Source: SELP01 sp035969385 | GTDB taxonomy: Bacteria; Pseudomonadota; Alphaproteobacteria; Rhodobacterales; Rhodobacteraceae | Length of the DNA: 64,000 nt | Assembly: GCF_035969385.1 (NCBI RefSeq) | Contig: NZ_JAYKKJ010000004.1 | Location: 310,001-374,000, forward strand | Direction: 5' to 3' | Part shown: in pieces, positions 24,559-32,552 of the stretch | How positions within the stretch are numbered: position 1 is the stretch's first letter | Layout: each line of letters begins with the position of its first letter | Notes under the pieces: model-generated | Told to the model about the DNA's origin: nothing | The model's input: only the letters and a program-made list of their open reading frames with translations | The model's database searches: none | Position numbers and translations under genes: made by a program

Positions 24559-26112
24559 ATGTCGGATGTTGCAGCTGCTGGTGGTGGTCGTCGCACACGG
24601 GGTGGCGGTGGCGCAGCCCGCCGGGCCGAACGGTCCGCGGTCAGTGTCGAAACCGCGAAATATATCGAACGCAACATTCCCAACCTTGATATCCTCCACC
24701 CCGAAGCGGTCGAGATCATCGAAGCCAACGCCGAACAGGTTCTGGAAGAGATCGGCGTCAACTTCGTCGAAAACCCCGCCGCGCTGGAGCGTTGGCGCGA
24801 GGCCGGGGCCGATGTGGATGGCGAACGCGTCCGCCTGCCCAAGGGGCTTGCCCGCGAGCTGATCAAGACCGCCCCGTCGGAGTTTACCCAATACGCCCGC
24901 AACCCGGAGCGGAACGTGGTCATTGGCGGCCGGAACCTTGTCCTTGCCCCCGTTTATGGCCCGCCCTTCGTCCGCGACATGGACGGTGGCCGCCGATATG
25001 CCACCATCGAGGATTTCCAGAAGTTCGTGAAACTGGGCTATATGTCCAAGTGGCTGCACCATTCGGGCGGCACGGTGTGCGAACCGACCGATGTGCCAGT
25101 GAACAAGCGCCACCTTGATATGCTGCTGGCGCACATGACCCTGTCCGACAAACCCTTCATGGGGTCTGTGACCGAGCCCAGCCGGGCTCAGGATTCGGTC
25201 GATATGGCGTCGATCCTGTTCGGGGCGGATTTCGTCCAGAACAACACGGTGATGACCTCGCTGATCAACATCAACTCTCCCATGACCTTTGACGGGATCA
25301 TGATGGGCGCGCTGGAAGTCTTTGCCGCGAACAATCAGGCGTCGATCATTTCGCCGTTCATCGTCGGCGGCGCGATGGCGCCCGTCTCGGTGACTGGCAC
25401 CCTGACCCAGACGCTGGCCGAGGTTCTGGCCGGGGTCGCCTATAGCCAGCTGATCCGCAAGGGCGCGCCGGTGATTGCCGGAACCTTCGTCACTTCGATC
25501 GACATGAACTCTGGCGCGCCGACCTTCGGCACCCCGGAAGCCAGCCAGATCACCTATGGCATGGGTCAGATCGTGCGCCGCCTTGGGCTGCCTTACCGGT
25601 CGGCCGGGTCGTTCACCGGGTCGAAACTGCCCGACGCGCAGGCTGCTTATGAAACCGCCAACAGCCTGAATATGGGCCTTCTGTCTGGTGTGAACTTTAT
25701 GTTGCACTCTTGCGGCTGGCTCGAAGGCGGGCTGGTCTCGAGCTTCGAGAAATTCGTGATGGACGCCGACCAGCTGGGCACCCTGCACAAGATGGCCGAG
25801 GGTGTGAAATTCGACGAGAATGCGCAGGCGATGGACGCGATCCGCGAAGTGGGCCCCGGCGGCCACTACCTTGGCTGCGCCCATACGCAGGCCAACTTCA
25901 AGACCTCCTTCTGGCGTTCGGACCTGCTGGACTACAAACCCTTCGAACAATGGGACGAAGAGGGCGCGCGCGACACGATGACCCTTGCCAACCTGCGCGT
26001 GAAGAAGCTGCTGGAGCAATACCAGAAGCCGGCGCTGGACGCAGGCATCGAAGAGGCGCTGAACGCCTATGTGGCGGAAAAGAAAGCGTCGATGCCCGAC
26101 GCCTTCATGTGA
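24559..26112 (+). CDS. MttB (trimethylamine methyltransferase) family protein, non-pyrrolysine
   Basis: 517 aa. After a Gly/Arg-rich N-terminus of about 25 residues, the MttB-superfamily barrel runs to the end (EEIGVNFVENPAALERWREAGA near the start, GFTGSKLPDAQAAYE-like SFTGSKLPDAQAAYE near residue 355). It reads through without an internal TAG, so it lacks the pyrrolysine that defines archaeal trimethylamine methyltransferases. Non-Pyl members studied so far demethylate quaternary amines such as glycine betaine onto a corrinoid protein. No corrinoid-protein or methyltransferase partner is in the window. Ribosome site ACGGAGGG. Divergent from guaA; a terminator follows. Confidence 0.85.
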   Translation: MSDVAAAGGGRRTRGGGGAARRAERSAVSVETAKYIERNIPNLDILHPEAVEIIEANAEQVLEEIGVNFVENPAALERWREAGADVDGERVRLPKGLARELIKTAPSEFTQYARNPERNVVIGGRNLVLAPVYGPPFVRDMDGGRRYATIEDFQKFVKLGYMSKWLHHSGGTVCEPTDVPVNKRHLDMLLAHMTLSDKPFMGSVTEPSRAQDSVDMASILFGADFVQNNTVMTSLININSPMTFDGIMMGALEVFAANNQASIISPFIVGGAMAPVSVTGTLTQTLAEVLAGVAYSQLIRKGAPVIAGTFVTSIDMNSGAPTFGTPEASQITYGMGQIVRRLGLPYRSAGSFTGSKLPDAQAAYETANSLNMGLLSGVNFMLHSCGWLEGGLVSSFEKFVMDADQLGTLHKMAEGVKFDENAQAMDAIREVGPGGHYLGCAHTQANFKTSFWRSDLLDYKPFEQWDEEGARDTMTLANLRVKKLLEQYQKPALDAGIEEALNAYVAEKKASMPDAFM

Positions 26113-26127
26113 TCCAGACTGACAATC

Positions 26128-26150
26128 GGGGCGCCTTCGGGCGCCCCTTT
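26128..26150 (+). terminator. Rho-independent terminator after the MttB-family gene
   Basis: GGGGCGCC at 26128-26135, loop TTCG and GGCGCCCC at 26140-26147 make a perfect stem with the extra-stable UUCG tetraloop, followed by TTT. It also stands just beyond the stop of the convergent DUF6477 gene. Confidence 0.85.
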
Positions 26151-26161
26151 CATGTTGCGGG

Positions 26162-26452
26162 TCAGGCGCGGGTGACCGCGCGAAGAATGCGGGCCTCGCC
26201 CATGATCGCGATCAGCACCTCGACATGGCGGGCGATGGAATAATCGGCGCGATCCTCGCGCCGTTTTGTGTCCAGGTCGCGCTCAAGCTCGAGAAGATGA
26301 AGAATCGCCTCGCCCGGCCGGGGCGGTGCCGGGCGGCGCAGGATTCGGCCCAGATGCTGATCCCGGCTATAGTCATCCACCCCGATCCGGGCCGACTGAA
26401 CAAGGAGTTTGGGCCGGTTCAGCTGGCCGACGAGTCCGAGAATATCAAGCAT
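26162..26452 (-). CDS. DUF6477 family small protein
   Basis: 96 aa. The pattern MLDILGLVGQLNRPKLLVQSARIG, D-Y-x-R-D-x-x-L-x-R-I-L and a final helical half rich in Arg/Glu corresponds to a small conserved protein of Rhodobacterales (DUF6477). No signal, membrane span or known catalytic motif. The gene is divergent from the DUF6456 HTH protein across a 226-base region, an arrangement that suggests shared regulation. Its function is not known to me; a small basic, helical protein could bind nucleic acid or a partner protein. Confidence 0.72.
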   Translation of the reverse strand: MLDILGLVGQLNRPKLLVQSARIGVDDYSRDQHLGRILRRPAPPRPGEAILHLLELERDLDTKRREDRADYSIARHVEVLIAIMGEARILRAVTRA

Positions 26453-26589
26453 GGTGCCCCCTTTGGCTTAACGAGTTTGTTCGAAAAGTGACACAACTAT
26501 GGCGTGTGTTGCGCCATCGACGATTCCAGCGAACGCAATCGTTACGGGCGTTTAGACTTTCTAAACCATGCTGATCCATGGCTGCCCTG

Positions 26590-26604
26590 TTAAGGTTTAG
26601 GTAA
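26590..26604. promoter_or_regulatory. CtrA-like motif upstream of the DUF6456 gene
   Basis: TTAA-N7-GTAA at 26590-26604, one mismatch from the CtrA consensus, 75 bases before the DUF6456 ATG inside an AT-richer patch of the 226-base divergent region. It is weak evidence by itself. I saw no other clear site in the gap. Confidence 0.25.
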
Positions 26605-26678
26605 GAAAATCAACTTTAGGTTGTTATCGGTACCAGAAAGGTGCTGCCGGATGCTGGGTCCGACCAAGGGGGTAACGG

Positions 26679-27809
26679 ATGGCTGCCGAGAATCGGCGTT
26701 CTATCGTGGTGCGCATGCCCGACTGGGTTCCGCCTGCGGCCCTGAACTACCTTGTCCATACGGAAATGGGCATGTCGATCCGCGCGCTTGCGCGGGCATC
26801 GGATTGCCATGCCTCGACCATTCTCAGGCAGGTGCGGCGCTATGAAAACCGGCGGGATGATCCGCTGGTAGACGATGCGCTGCGGCGGTTGTCCCGGCAT
26901 GTTCCACGACCCACAGTTCAGGACGAGGAGGCGGCGCAGCCCATGACGATTGATATTCGCCGATCAGCGGTTGGCGCGGATGACAAACCGTCGGAGGCCC
27001 GGATCGCAGCGGAAGGTCTGCGCATTCTGCGCCGCCTGTGCGAGGCGGGCGCGGTTCTTGCCGTAGCCCGCGACATGGATACCGCCGTTGTGGTCCGCGA
27101 CGTGCCGGGCGGTGAAACGACCCGAACCGCAACAGTAGGCTGCGACGTGGCGCAGGCCATGGCGCTGCGGGAATGGATTTCCTGTGCCGAACCGGGCGCA
27201 CGGGTGGTCCGATACCGCATCACCAACACTGGGCGCGCCGAATTGAAGAAACTGATGGCGGCGGACGAAAACCGCGCGGTGCAGGGGTTTTCTGAGGCGC
27301 GCGCCGAATTTCGTGGCCGCGCCGCCGAGATCGAGGATCTTGCCGGGGACGATGGTTTTGATGGGCGCGGAATGCGCTATGCCCTTGGGGAAAGCCCGTT
27401 GATCGGCCTGTCCCGCCGCCGCGACAAGGATGGGCAACCGTTTCTGACGCGGGATTTGGTGGCGGCGGGAGAGCGGCTGCGCGAGGATTTCGAGTTGGCG
27501 AACATGGGGCCGAAGGTGACAACCGACTGGACCGGATTTCTGACCGGACCGTCCCGCGGTGTCGGTGGTGGCGGGCAGGGCGGGGCAGAGGCTGCCCATG
27601 GGCGCGTCGCCGCGGCGCTGGCCGATCTGGGCCCGGGGCTGGGCGATGTCGTGCTGCGCTGTTGCTGCTTTCTTGAAGGGCTGGAACAGGCCGAGAAGAA
27701 ACTTGGCTGGGCGGCGCGATCTGGCAAGATCGTGTTGCGCATCGCGCTGCAACGCTTGCGTCGCCATTACGAGGAAACCCAGGGAAAATACGGGCCGAAG
27801 ATCGGCTAG
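26679..27809 (+). CDS. Helix-turn-helix protein with C-terminal DUF6456
   Basis: 376 aa. An N-terminal HTH is visible at about residues 30-55 (MSIRALARASDCHASTILRQVRRYE). The middle (about 105-180) has a small alpha/beta region, RITNTGRAELKKL near 175-190. The C-terminal part (about 235-370) is the DUF6456 region with RYALGESPLIGLSRRRD, TDWTGFLTG and a helical end with Cys residues (VVLRCCCFLEGLE). It looks like a DNA-binding regulator restricted to alphaproteobacteria. Start at 26679 follows GGGGGTAACGG. It is divergent from DUF6477 and 105 bases upstream of lipA. Target genes are unknown. Confidence 0.75.
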   Translation: MAAENRRSIVVRMPDWVPPAALNYLVHTEMGMSIRALARASDCHASTILRQVRRYENRRDDPLVDDALRRLSRHVPRPTVQDEEAAQPMTIDIRRSAVGADDKPSEARIAAEGLRILRRLCEAGAVLAVARDMDTAVVVRDVPGGETTRTATVGCDVAQAMALREWISCAEPGARVVRYRITNTGRAELKKLMAADENRAVQGFSEARAEFRGRAAEIEDLAGDDGFDGRGMRYALGESPLIGLSRRRDKDGQPFLTRDLVAAGERLREDFELANMGPKVTTDWTGFLTGPSRGVGGGGQGGAEAAHGRVAAALADLGPGLGDVVLRCCCFLEGLEQAEKKLGWAARSGKIVLRIALQRLRRHYEETQGKYGPKIG

Positions 27810-27914
27810 GCGCACCCGGTTTGATCCCAGCGCAGCCCGGCCTTGCACCGGGCCGCGTTGCCATGGGCCGCGCTTGGGATTATGTGGGGGGAAACGCCGG
27901 CCGGAGGAGCCCCC

Positions 27915-28865
27915 ATGCGTGACCTGAAAATCCCAGAGCAGCGCCACCCCGAAAAGGCGCATCGCCCGGACAATCCGCAACCGCGTAAGCCGGAGTGGAT
28001 CAGGGTCAAGGCCCCGACCAGTCAGGGGTATAAGGAAACCCACCGCATCATGCGCGAGCATAAGCTGGTGACGGTCTGCGAAGAGGCGGGCTGTCCCAAT
28101 GCCGGCGAATGCTGGAGCCAGGGTCACGCCACCATGATGATCATGGGCGAGATCTGCACCCGTGGCTGCACCTTCTGCAATATCGCCACGGGCCGCCCCG
28201 ACGCACTGGACCAGTTCGAGCCGGGACGCGTGGCCGATGCGGTGCAGAAGCTGGGGCTGAACCATGTGGTGATCACCTCGGTCGACCGGGACGATCTGGC
28301 CGACGGCGGGGCTGAACATTTCGCCCAGACGATCCGCGCGGTCCGGCATCGCAGCCCGAACACCACCATCGAAATCCTGACGCCCGATTTCCTGAAATGC
28401 GATCCATCGGTTCTGGAAACCGTGGTCGCGGCGAAACCGGACGTGTTCAACCACAACCTTGAAACCGTCCCGGGCCTTTACCCCGAGGTGCGCCCCGGTG
28501 CCCGCTATTTCCATTCGCTGCGCCTGTTGCAGCGGGTCAAGGAACTGGACCCGATCATGTTCACCAAGTCGGGGATCATGGTGGGGCTGGGCGAAGACAG
28601 GCAGGCCGTTATGCAGGTCATGGACGACATGCGCGCCGCCGATATCGATTTCCTGACCATTGGCCAGTATCTGCAACCGACGCCAAAGCATCACGCGGTC
28701 GAACGCTTCGTGCACCCGGATGAATTCAAGGCCTACGAAAAGGCTGCCTATGGCAAGGGATTCCTGATGGTCTCGGCCACGCCGCTGACCCGGTCCAGCT
28801 ATCACGCAGGGGACGATTTCGCCCGCCTGCGCGAAAACCGGATGAAGAAACTGGGCCGCGCCTAG
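27915..28865 (+). CDS. lipA: Lipoyl synthase
   Basis: 316 aa from the ATG at 27915, preceded by CCGGAGGAG. Both iron-sulfur sites are present: the auxiliary cluster Cys55, Cys60 and Cys66 (CEEAGCPNAGEC) and the radical-SAM triad Cys81, Cys85, Cys88 (CTRGCTFC). The C-terminal R-S-S-Y motif that contributes the auxiliary-cluster Ser is seen as TRSSYHAG. LipA inserts two sulfur atoms into protein-bound octanoyl groups of 2-oxoacid dehydrogenases and the glycine cleavage system. The stop overlaps the convergent orphan gene by 4 bases. LipB is not in the window. Confidence 0.97.
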   Translation: MRDLKIPEQRHPEKAHRPDNPQPRKPEWIRVKAPTSQGYKETHRIMREHKLVTVCEEAGCPNAGECWSQGHATMMIMGEICTRGCTFCNIATGRPDALDQFEPGRVADAVQKLGLNHVVITSVDRDDLADGGAEHFAQTIRAVRHRSPNTTIEILTPDFLKCDPSVLETVVAAKPDVFNHNLETVPGLYPEVRPGARYFHSLRLLQRVKELDPIMFTKSGIMVGLGEDRQAVMQVMDDMRAADIDFLTIGQYLQPTPKHHAVERFVHPDEFKAYEKAAYGKGFLMVSATPLTRSSYHAGDDFARLRENRMKKLGRA

Positions 28866-29395
28866 CCCGCGATCGGAAAACTGGTCTGGATTTGCAGGGT
28901 TCCGTTGATCCCGGCGACCGCCTTGACGAAGCCGCGCACGGCATAGCCCTGCGTGTGGGTCGATCCGGCACCCATCCGGCCCGCGTTGTTGCGCCCAAGA
29001 TGCCCCGCGCCGCCGCCCTTATCGCTGTCGTCATGGGCGCTGGAAATCTTGTATTTCCGGTGCGGTAGCGCCGCTTCCATGACGCAGTCCTTTTCCCCGA
29101 TCTCCAGCCGTTGCAGTGCGATCTGGCCTTGCATGGAATTCAGGATCTCGGTGGTGGCGGAAACCTGATCGTCGAAGGTCCAGTAGGTGCCGGTTGTCCG
29201 CGGCTCTCCGGGTGTGTTCACTCGGGTCCGCTGGTCAAGAAAACTTGCGCCGCCGTGGATGCTGGCATGGGCCGGGGCCGGGGAGCGTTGGGTCCGTCCA
29301 CCCGGGCCGACACCCGTCATCATCCGGTTGCCGCCGTAAATTTGCAGCATCCCGCGTACTTCCATTTCGGTGTAACGTCTGCGGTAGGTCGCCAT
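28862..29395 (-). CDS. Orphan soluble protein, unknown function
   Basis: 177 aa from the ATG at 29395 (MATYRRRYTEMEVRGMLQIYGG). A 29-residue longer frame has no better site. No signal peptide, membrane span or cofactor motif. The N-terminal 60 residues are basic and Gly-rich. The middle (FDDQVSATTEILNSMQGQIALQRLE) looks helical. The C-terminal 45 residues hold Gly/His/Asn-rich sequence ending in GTLQIQTSFP, a strand-rich finish reminiscent of some secreted nuclease domains, but no catalytic set can be assigned. It abuts lipA tail to tail and follows a diheme cytochrome gene by 108 bases. No immunity-like partner is beside it. Confidence 0.6.
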   Translation of the reverse strand: MATYRRRYTEMEVRGMLQIYGGNRMMTGVGPGGRTQRSPAPAHASIHGGASFLDQRTRVNTPGEPRTTGTYWTFDDQVSATTEILNSMQGQIALQRLEIGEKDCVMEAALPHRKYKISSAHDDSDKGGGAGHLGRNNAGRMGAGSTHTQGYAVRGFVKAVAGINGTLQIQTSFPIAG

Positions 29396-29503
29396 GACAC
29401 CCCCCCTTGTCGGTTGAAATCCAAAACCGGCCATCACTCGGCACCCAATACCCCGCCAAGGGTGGTCCCGGCGGGGTCGCATGCAAGAATTTTCCGGTCA
29501 GGG

Positions 29504-30400
29504 TCAGTTTTCGACGGGTGGAACGGCCTTGAGATAGGCGGCAATCGCCTGTCGGTCGGCCTCGGGCAATTGCGCGGTGTTCTGGACCACTTCGAACATC
29601 TCGCCCCCGGCGCTGTCGAATTCGGGGGTAAAGCCGCTGGTCAGGTATTCCACGATTTCACCTTCGGACCATGACAGGCCCCCGGGAGTGATATTGGGGA
29701 CCCGGCCTGTCGCGCCGGGGATCGGGGCACCGGCCAGCCAGCGATCTGTCTGCAAGCCGCCCAGCGCGTTGCGGGGCGTGTGGCATTCGGCGCAATGGCC
29801 CATCGCCTCGACCAGATACCGCCCGCGCTCCTGTTCGGCGGTCAGGTCGCCGGTCAGGACCCAGTCGTCATTTGCAAACAGCAACTTCCAGCCGCCCAGC
29901 GACGCCCGGATGTTGAATGGAAATCCCACGTCATGCGGGCGGCTGTCGGCGTCTGACGCGGGCAGTGTGGCCAGATAGGCATAAAGATCGGCAATATCCT
30001 GCGCGGTCATCCGGGAATAGGACCCGTAGGGCAGTGCCGGATAATAGTGCCGATTGTCCGGAGAGGTGCCATGCCGCAGCGCATCGGCAAGATCCAGCAG
30101 GCTCCACCCGCCGATCCCGTTCTGGCCCGTGCTGATGTTGGGGGCGTAGAAGGTGCCAAAGGGGCTGGCAAACCCCTTGCCGCCCGCAAGCACGAGACGG
30201 GCCTCACCCTCGGCCTCGGGGGCGGCGTGACAAGACGCGCATCCGGTCGCGGCAAAGACGAGCGCACCACGGTCGTTATCGCCGGACAGGCCGTCGAACT
30301 CTGCCGGGTCAACGTGGCGGGGGCGGGTGACATAAAGGCCCGTGGCCGCGGCGATGGCGACGAAACCGATCAGGTAAGCAACTCGCTTTCGCAAGGTCAT
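29504..30400 (-). CDS. Membrane-anchored diheme cytochrome c
   Basis: 298 aa. An N-terminal anchor (about residues 7-23, VAYLIGFVAIAAATGLY) places two cytochrome c domains in the periplasm. The first heme site is C54-A-S-C57-H58 and the second C203-A-E-C206-H207; Met ligands are plausible in each domain. This layout is common in small electron carriers of oxidases and dehydrogenases. It follows the cytochrome c' gene by 73 bases with a strong hairpin between, so both are probably one transcript. Maturation would use the Ccm system seen at the left of the window. Its redox partner is not evident. Confidence 0.88.
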   Translation of the reverse strand: MTLRKRVAYLIGFVAIAAATGLYVTRPRHVDPAEFDGLSGDNDRGALVFAATGCASCHAAPEAEGEARLVLAGGKGFASPFGTFYAPNISTGQNGIGGWSLLDLADALRHGTSPDNRHYYPALPYGSYSRMTAQDIADLYAYLATLPASDADSRPHDVGFPFNIRASLGGWKLLFANDDWVLTGDLTAEQERGRYLVEAMGHCAECHTPRNALGGLQTDRWLAGAPIPGATGRVPNITPGGLSWSEGEIVEYLTSGFTPEFDSAGGEMFEVVQNTAQLPEADRQAIAAYLKAVPPVEN

Positions 30401-30421
30401 GGCGGCCCTTTCAACACATTT

Positions 30422-30449
30422 GCCGAAGGCGCGGGGAGGCGCCTTCGGC
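30422..30449 (-). other. Intercistronic hairpin between the two cytochrome genes
   Basis: GCCGAAGGCG at 30422-30431 pairs perfectly with CGCCTTCGGC at 30440-30449 (8-nt loop). There is no T-run on the minus strand, so partial termination or mRNA stabilisation of the upstream cytochrome c' message is more likely than full termination. Confidence 0.6.
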
Positions 30450-30473
30450 TACCATGTCAAACACAGGGTGGGG

Positions 30474-30959
30474 TCAGTTGTTCGACTGGCGATAGGATTG
30501 GTGGCAGCCCCCACAGGCCCCGCCCAGCGCCTGCATGGCGCCTTGCAGCGATTCTAGGCCATTGCCGGCGGCAGCTTCCATCGCGATGGCGGCGTCGACC
30601 ATTGCGCCGCCCTTTTCCATCACCCCGGCCATGTCTTCCCAGATTGCCGGCAGCGCCTTGGTCCCTTCGACCGAAGCGTTGTCAGACCCCTGGGGCCAAT
30701 AGGTGGACTGGTTCAGCTGCACAAGCGCGGCAAGGTTCGACGCAGCGGCGCTGGCGGCGTCGGCGTCATAGTCCATTTTGCCCTGGGCCATGCCGCCCAG
30801 AATGCCAAGGTTATGCGCATAGAGCTGCATTTGGGCCTGACGGGCCTTGATCGCGCCGGCAATGGCCGGATCGACGTGGCTTTCGGCCGTTGCGGTGGAG
30901 GTCAGGGCAAGCGCGGCGGCGGTGAACGCGATACCAGCGGAAAGTGCAAGGGTTTTCAT
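30474..30959 (-). CDS. Cytochrome c' (class II c-type cytochrome)
   Basis: 161 aa with a signal peptide (MKTLALSAGIAFTAAALALTSTATA, cleaved near residue 25). The mature protein is a four-helix bundle by pattern, and the single heme site is at the very C-terminus, C149-G-G-C152-H153, the defining layout of class II cytochromes. Members bind or scavenge NO and may limit nitrosative stress; the electron-transfer role is debated. The ATG at 30959 was chosen because the longer frame crosses into the LysR gene. It is divergent from the LysR regulator (97 bases) and probably controlled by it. Confidence 0.88.
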   Translation of the reverse strand: MKTLALSAGIAFTAAALALTSTATAESHVDPAIAGAIKARQAQMQLYAHNLGILGGMAQGKMDYDADAASAAASNLAALVQLNQSTYWPQGSDNASVEGTKALPAIWEDMAGVMEKGGAMVDAAIAMEAAAGNGLESLQGAMQALGGACGGCHQSYRQSNN

Positions 30960-31056
30960 GGAAACTCCACAGGGTTGAGAAAAGCATTGATTTCCCGATG
31001 GTATCTGTGCCCACACTAAAAGCCATTCGGAAATTTCGCGCAGAGGTGGGCGAAAA

Positions 31057-31938
31057 ATGCACAGGGACAATTGGGACGACCTGCGGTTCGTTCTGTCGGT
31101 GGCTGAAACCGGGTCGGTCAGTGCGGCGGCACGGGCGCTGGGGGTGAACCATGCAACCGTCCTGCGCCGCATTGCCGGGTTCGAAGACCGGGTCGGGTCG
31201 GCGGTTTTCGACCGCACGGCGCAGGGATACCGGGTGCCGCCCGACAAGTTGCGGGTGATCGAGGCCGCCCGAGAGGTGCAGAATGCCATCATGAACGTCG
31301 ACCGGCTGCTGCACGGGGTAGAGGCGCAATTGGCCGGGGTGGTGCGGATCACCTCGACCGATACCTTTTGCACCGCGGTACTGCCGCCCATCGTCGCCAA
31401 TCTGCTATCCGAATCGCCCGGTCTGGCGATCGAACTGCATTGCACCAACGCGCATTTGGACTTGTCGCGGCTGCACGCGGACATCAGCGTGCGCCCGGCG
31501 CTGAAACTGGCCGACGATCTGGTGGGCGACCGGGCGGGGCAGATGGGGCTGATCCCCTATGTTGCGGCCCATCAGGCGCCCGAAAACTGGCTGGGTCTGA
31601 CCGGCGCGCTGGCCCGGTCGCGGGCGGCGGACTGGATGGCATCCAACGTGGACCCGACGACGGTCACCAGCGGGGCGGACAGTTTCATGGTTCTGCGTGA
31701 AATGGTTGCCGCCGGATTGGGCCGCGGATTCCTTCCCGCAGCCATCGGCGAAGACGATCCGCGCCTGCGGCGCCTGCCCGAAGACATTGCCCCGATGCTG
31801 GTTGTCCCCCTTTGGGTCGTCAGCCACGTCGACCTTGCCGAAGCCCCGCGGCTGCGCAATATTCGCGCCCGTCTGGCAGCGGCCCTCACGGAAGAAACCG
31901 ACTGGATGCTGGGGCGGGGAACTAGGCGTCCTCGGTGA
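31057..31938 (+). CDS. LysR family transcriptional regulator
   Basis: 293 aa. The N-terminal winged HTH is clear: WDDLRFVLSVAETGSVSAAARALGVNHATVLRRIAGFE (residues 5-42), followed by the linker and LVRITSTDTF-like start of the effector domain (GVVRITSTDTFCTAVLPPIV). This subgroup resembles one-component regulators of small neighbouring genes. It starts 97 bases from the divergent cytochrome c' gene, the usual LysR geometry, so cytochrome c' and the diheme cytochrome are likely targets. The coinducer is unknown. Its 3' end overlaps hpt on the other strand by 17 bases. Confidence 0.87.
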   Translation: MHRDNWDDLRFVLSVAETGSVSAAARALGVNHATVLRRIAGFEDRVGSAVFDRTAQGYRVPPDKLRVIEAAREVQNAIMNVDRLLHGVEAQLAGVVRITSTDTFCTAVLPPIVANLLSESPGLAIELHCTNAHLDLSRLHADISVRPALKLADDLVGDRAGQMGLIPYVAAHQAPENWLGLTGALARSRAADWMASNVDPTTVTSGADSFMVLREMVAAGLGRGFLPAAIGEDDPRLRRLPEDIAPMLVVPLWVVSHVDLAEAPRLRNIRARLAAALTEETDWMLGRGTRRPR

Positions 31939-32467
31939 ACCGGACCTTGCCGATGAAGGGCAGGTTGCGGTTGCGCTGCGCATAGTCGATGCCGTAGCCG
32001 ACGACAAATTCGTCGGGGATTTCAAAGCCGGTCCAATCCGCCTTGACGTCCACCTCGCGCCGGCTGGGTTTATCCAAAAGCGCGATCGACCGCAGCTTGT
32101 GCGGCTTGCGGGCATTCAGCAGGCCCAGCACGTGTTTCATGGTGAACCCGGTATCGACGATATCTTCGACCACCAGAACGTCACGGCCCTCGATGCCGCC
32201 GCGCAGATCCTTCAGGATACGGACCTCGCGGCTGGATTCCATGGCATCGCCGTAGGACGACGCCTCAAGGAAATCGACCTCGACGTTCAGGTCCAGTTCG
32301 CGCACCAGATCGGCGATGAACACGAATGACCCGCGCAGCAGGCCCACCACGACTAGTTTCTCGGTTCCCTTGAAATCCCGCTTGATGTCTTTGGCGAGGT
32401 CTTCGATCCGGGCGGCGATCGACTTGGCAGAGATCATTTCGTCGATCACGTAGGGGCGTTGCGACAT
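31922..32467 (-). CDS. hpt: Hypoxanthine phosphoribosyltransferase
   Basis: 181 aa from the ATG at 32467. The PRPP-binding signature is VLVVEDIVDTGFTM at about residues 98-111, the flexible-loop region is SSYGDAMESSREV, and the base-binding end has FEIPDEFVVGYGIDYAQRNRNLP. It salvages hypoxanthine (and usually guanine) to IMP/GMP, complementing guaA elsewhere in the window. The 3' end overlaps the LysR gene by 17 bases tail to tail. The divergent COQ10-like gene starts 85 bases away. Confidence 0.93.
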   Translation of the reverse strand: MSQRPYVIDEMISAKSIAARIEDLAKDIKRDFKGTEKLVVVGLLRGSFVFIADLVRELDLNVEVDFLEASSYGDAMESSREVRILKDLRGGIEGRDVLVVEDIVDTGFTMKHVLGLLNARKPHKLRSIALLDKPSRREVDVKADWTGFEIPDEFVVGYGIDYAQRNRNLPFIGKVRFTEDA

Positions 32468-32552
32468 TTCAGGGCAATCCTTGGTCTTTGGGTTGATTTC
32501 CGTCGGCCAGTCTACGACATCAGGGGGCAAAGTCACCAGAGCAGTTGGACGC

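Noticed and set aside
24388..26019. A 540-residue N-terminal extension of guaA
   Set aside because: The extension is antisense to the MttB-family gene and lacks motifs; GuaA is complete from 24387.
24559..26112. Pyrrolysine-containing trimethylamine methyltransferase
   Set aside because: The reading frame has no internal TAG codon.
26679..27809. GTA activator GafA
   Set aside because: The HTH protein is from a similar lineage-restricted setting, but I see no DnaA-like DNA-binding sequence expected for GafA.
29450..29477. Rho-independent terminator after the diheme cytochrome gene
   Set aside because: An 8-bp stem (ACCCCGCC/GGCGGGGT) exists but no T-run follows on the minus strand, so termination is not supported.
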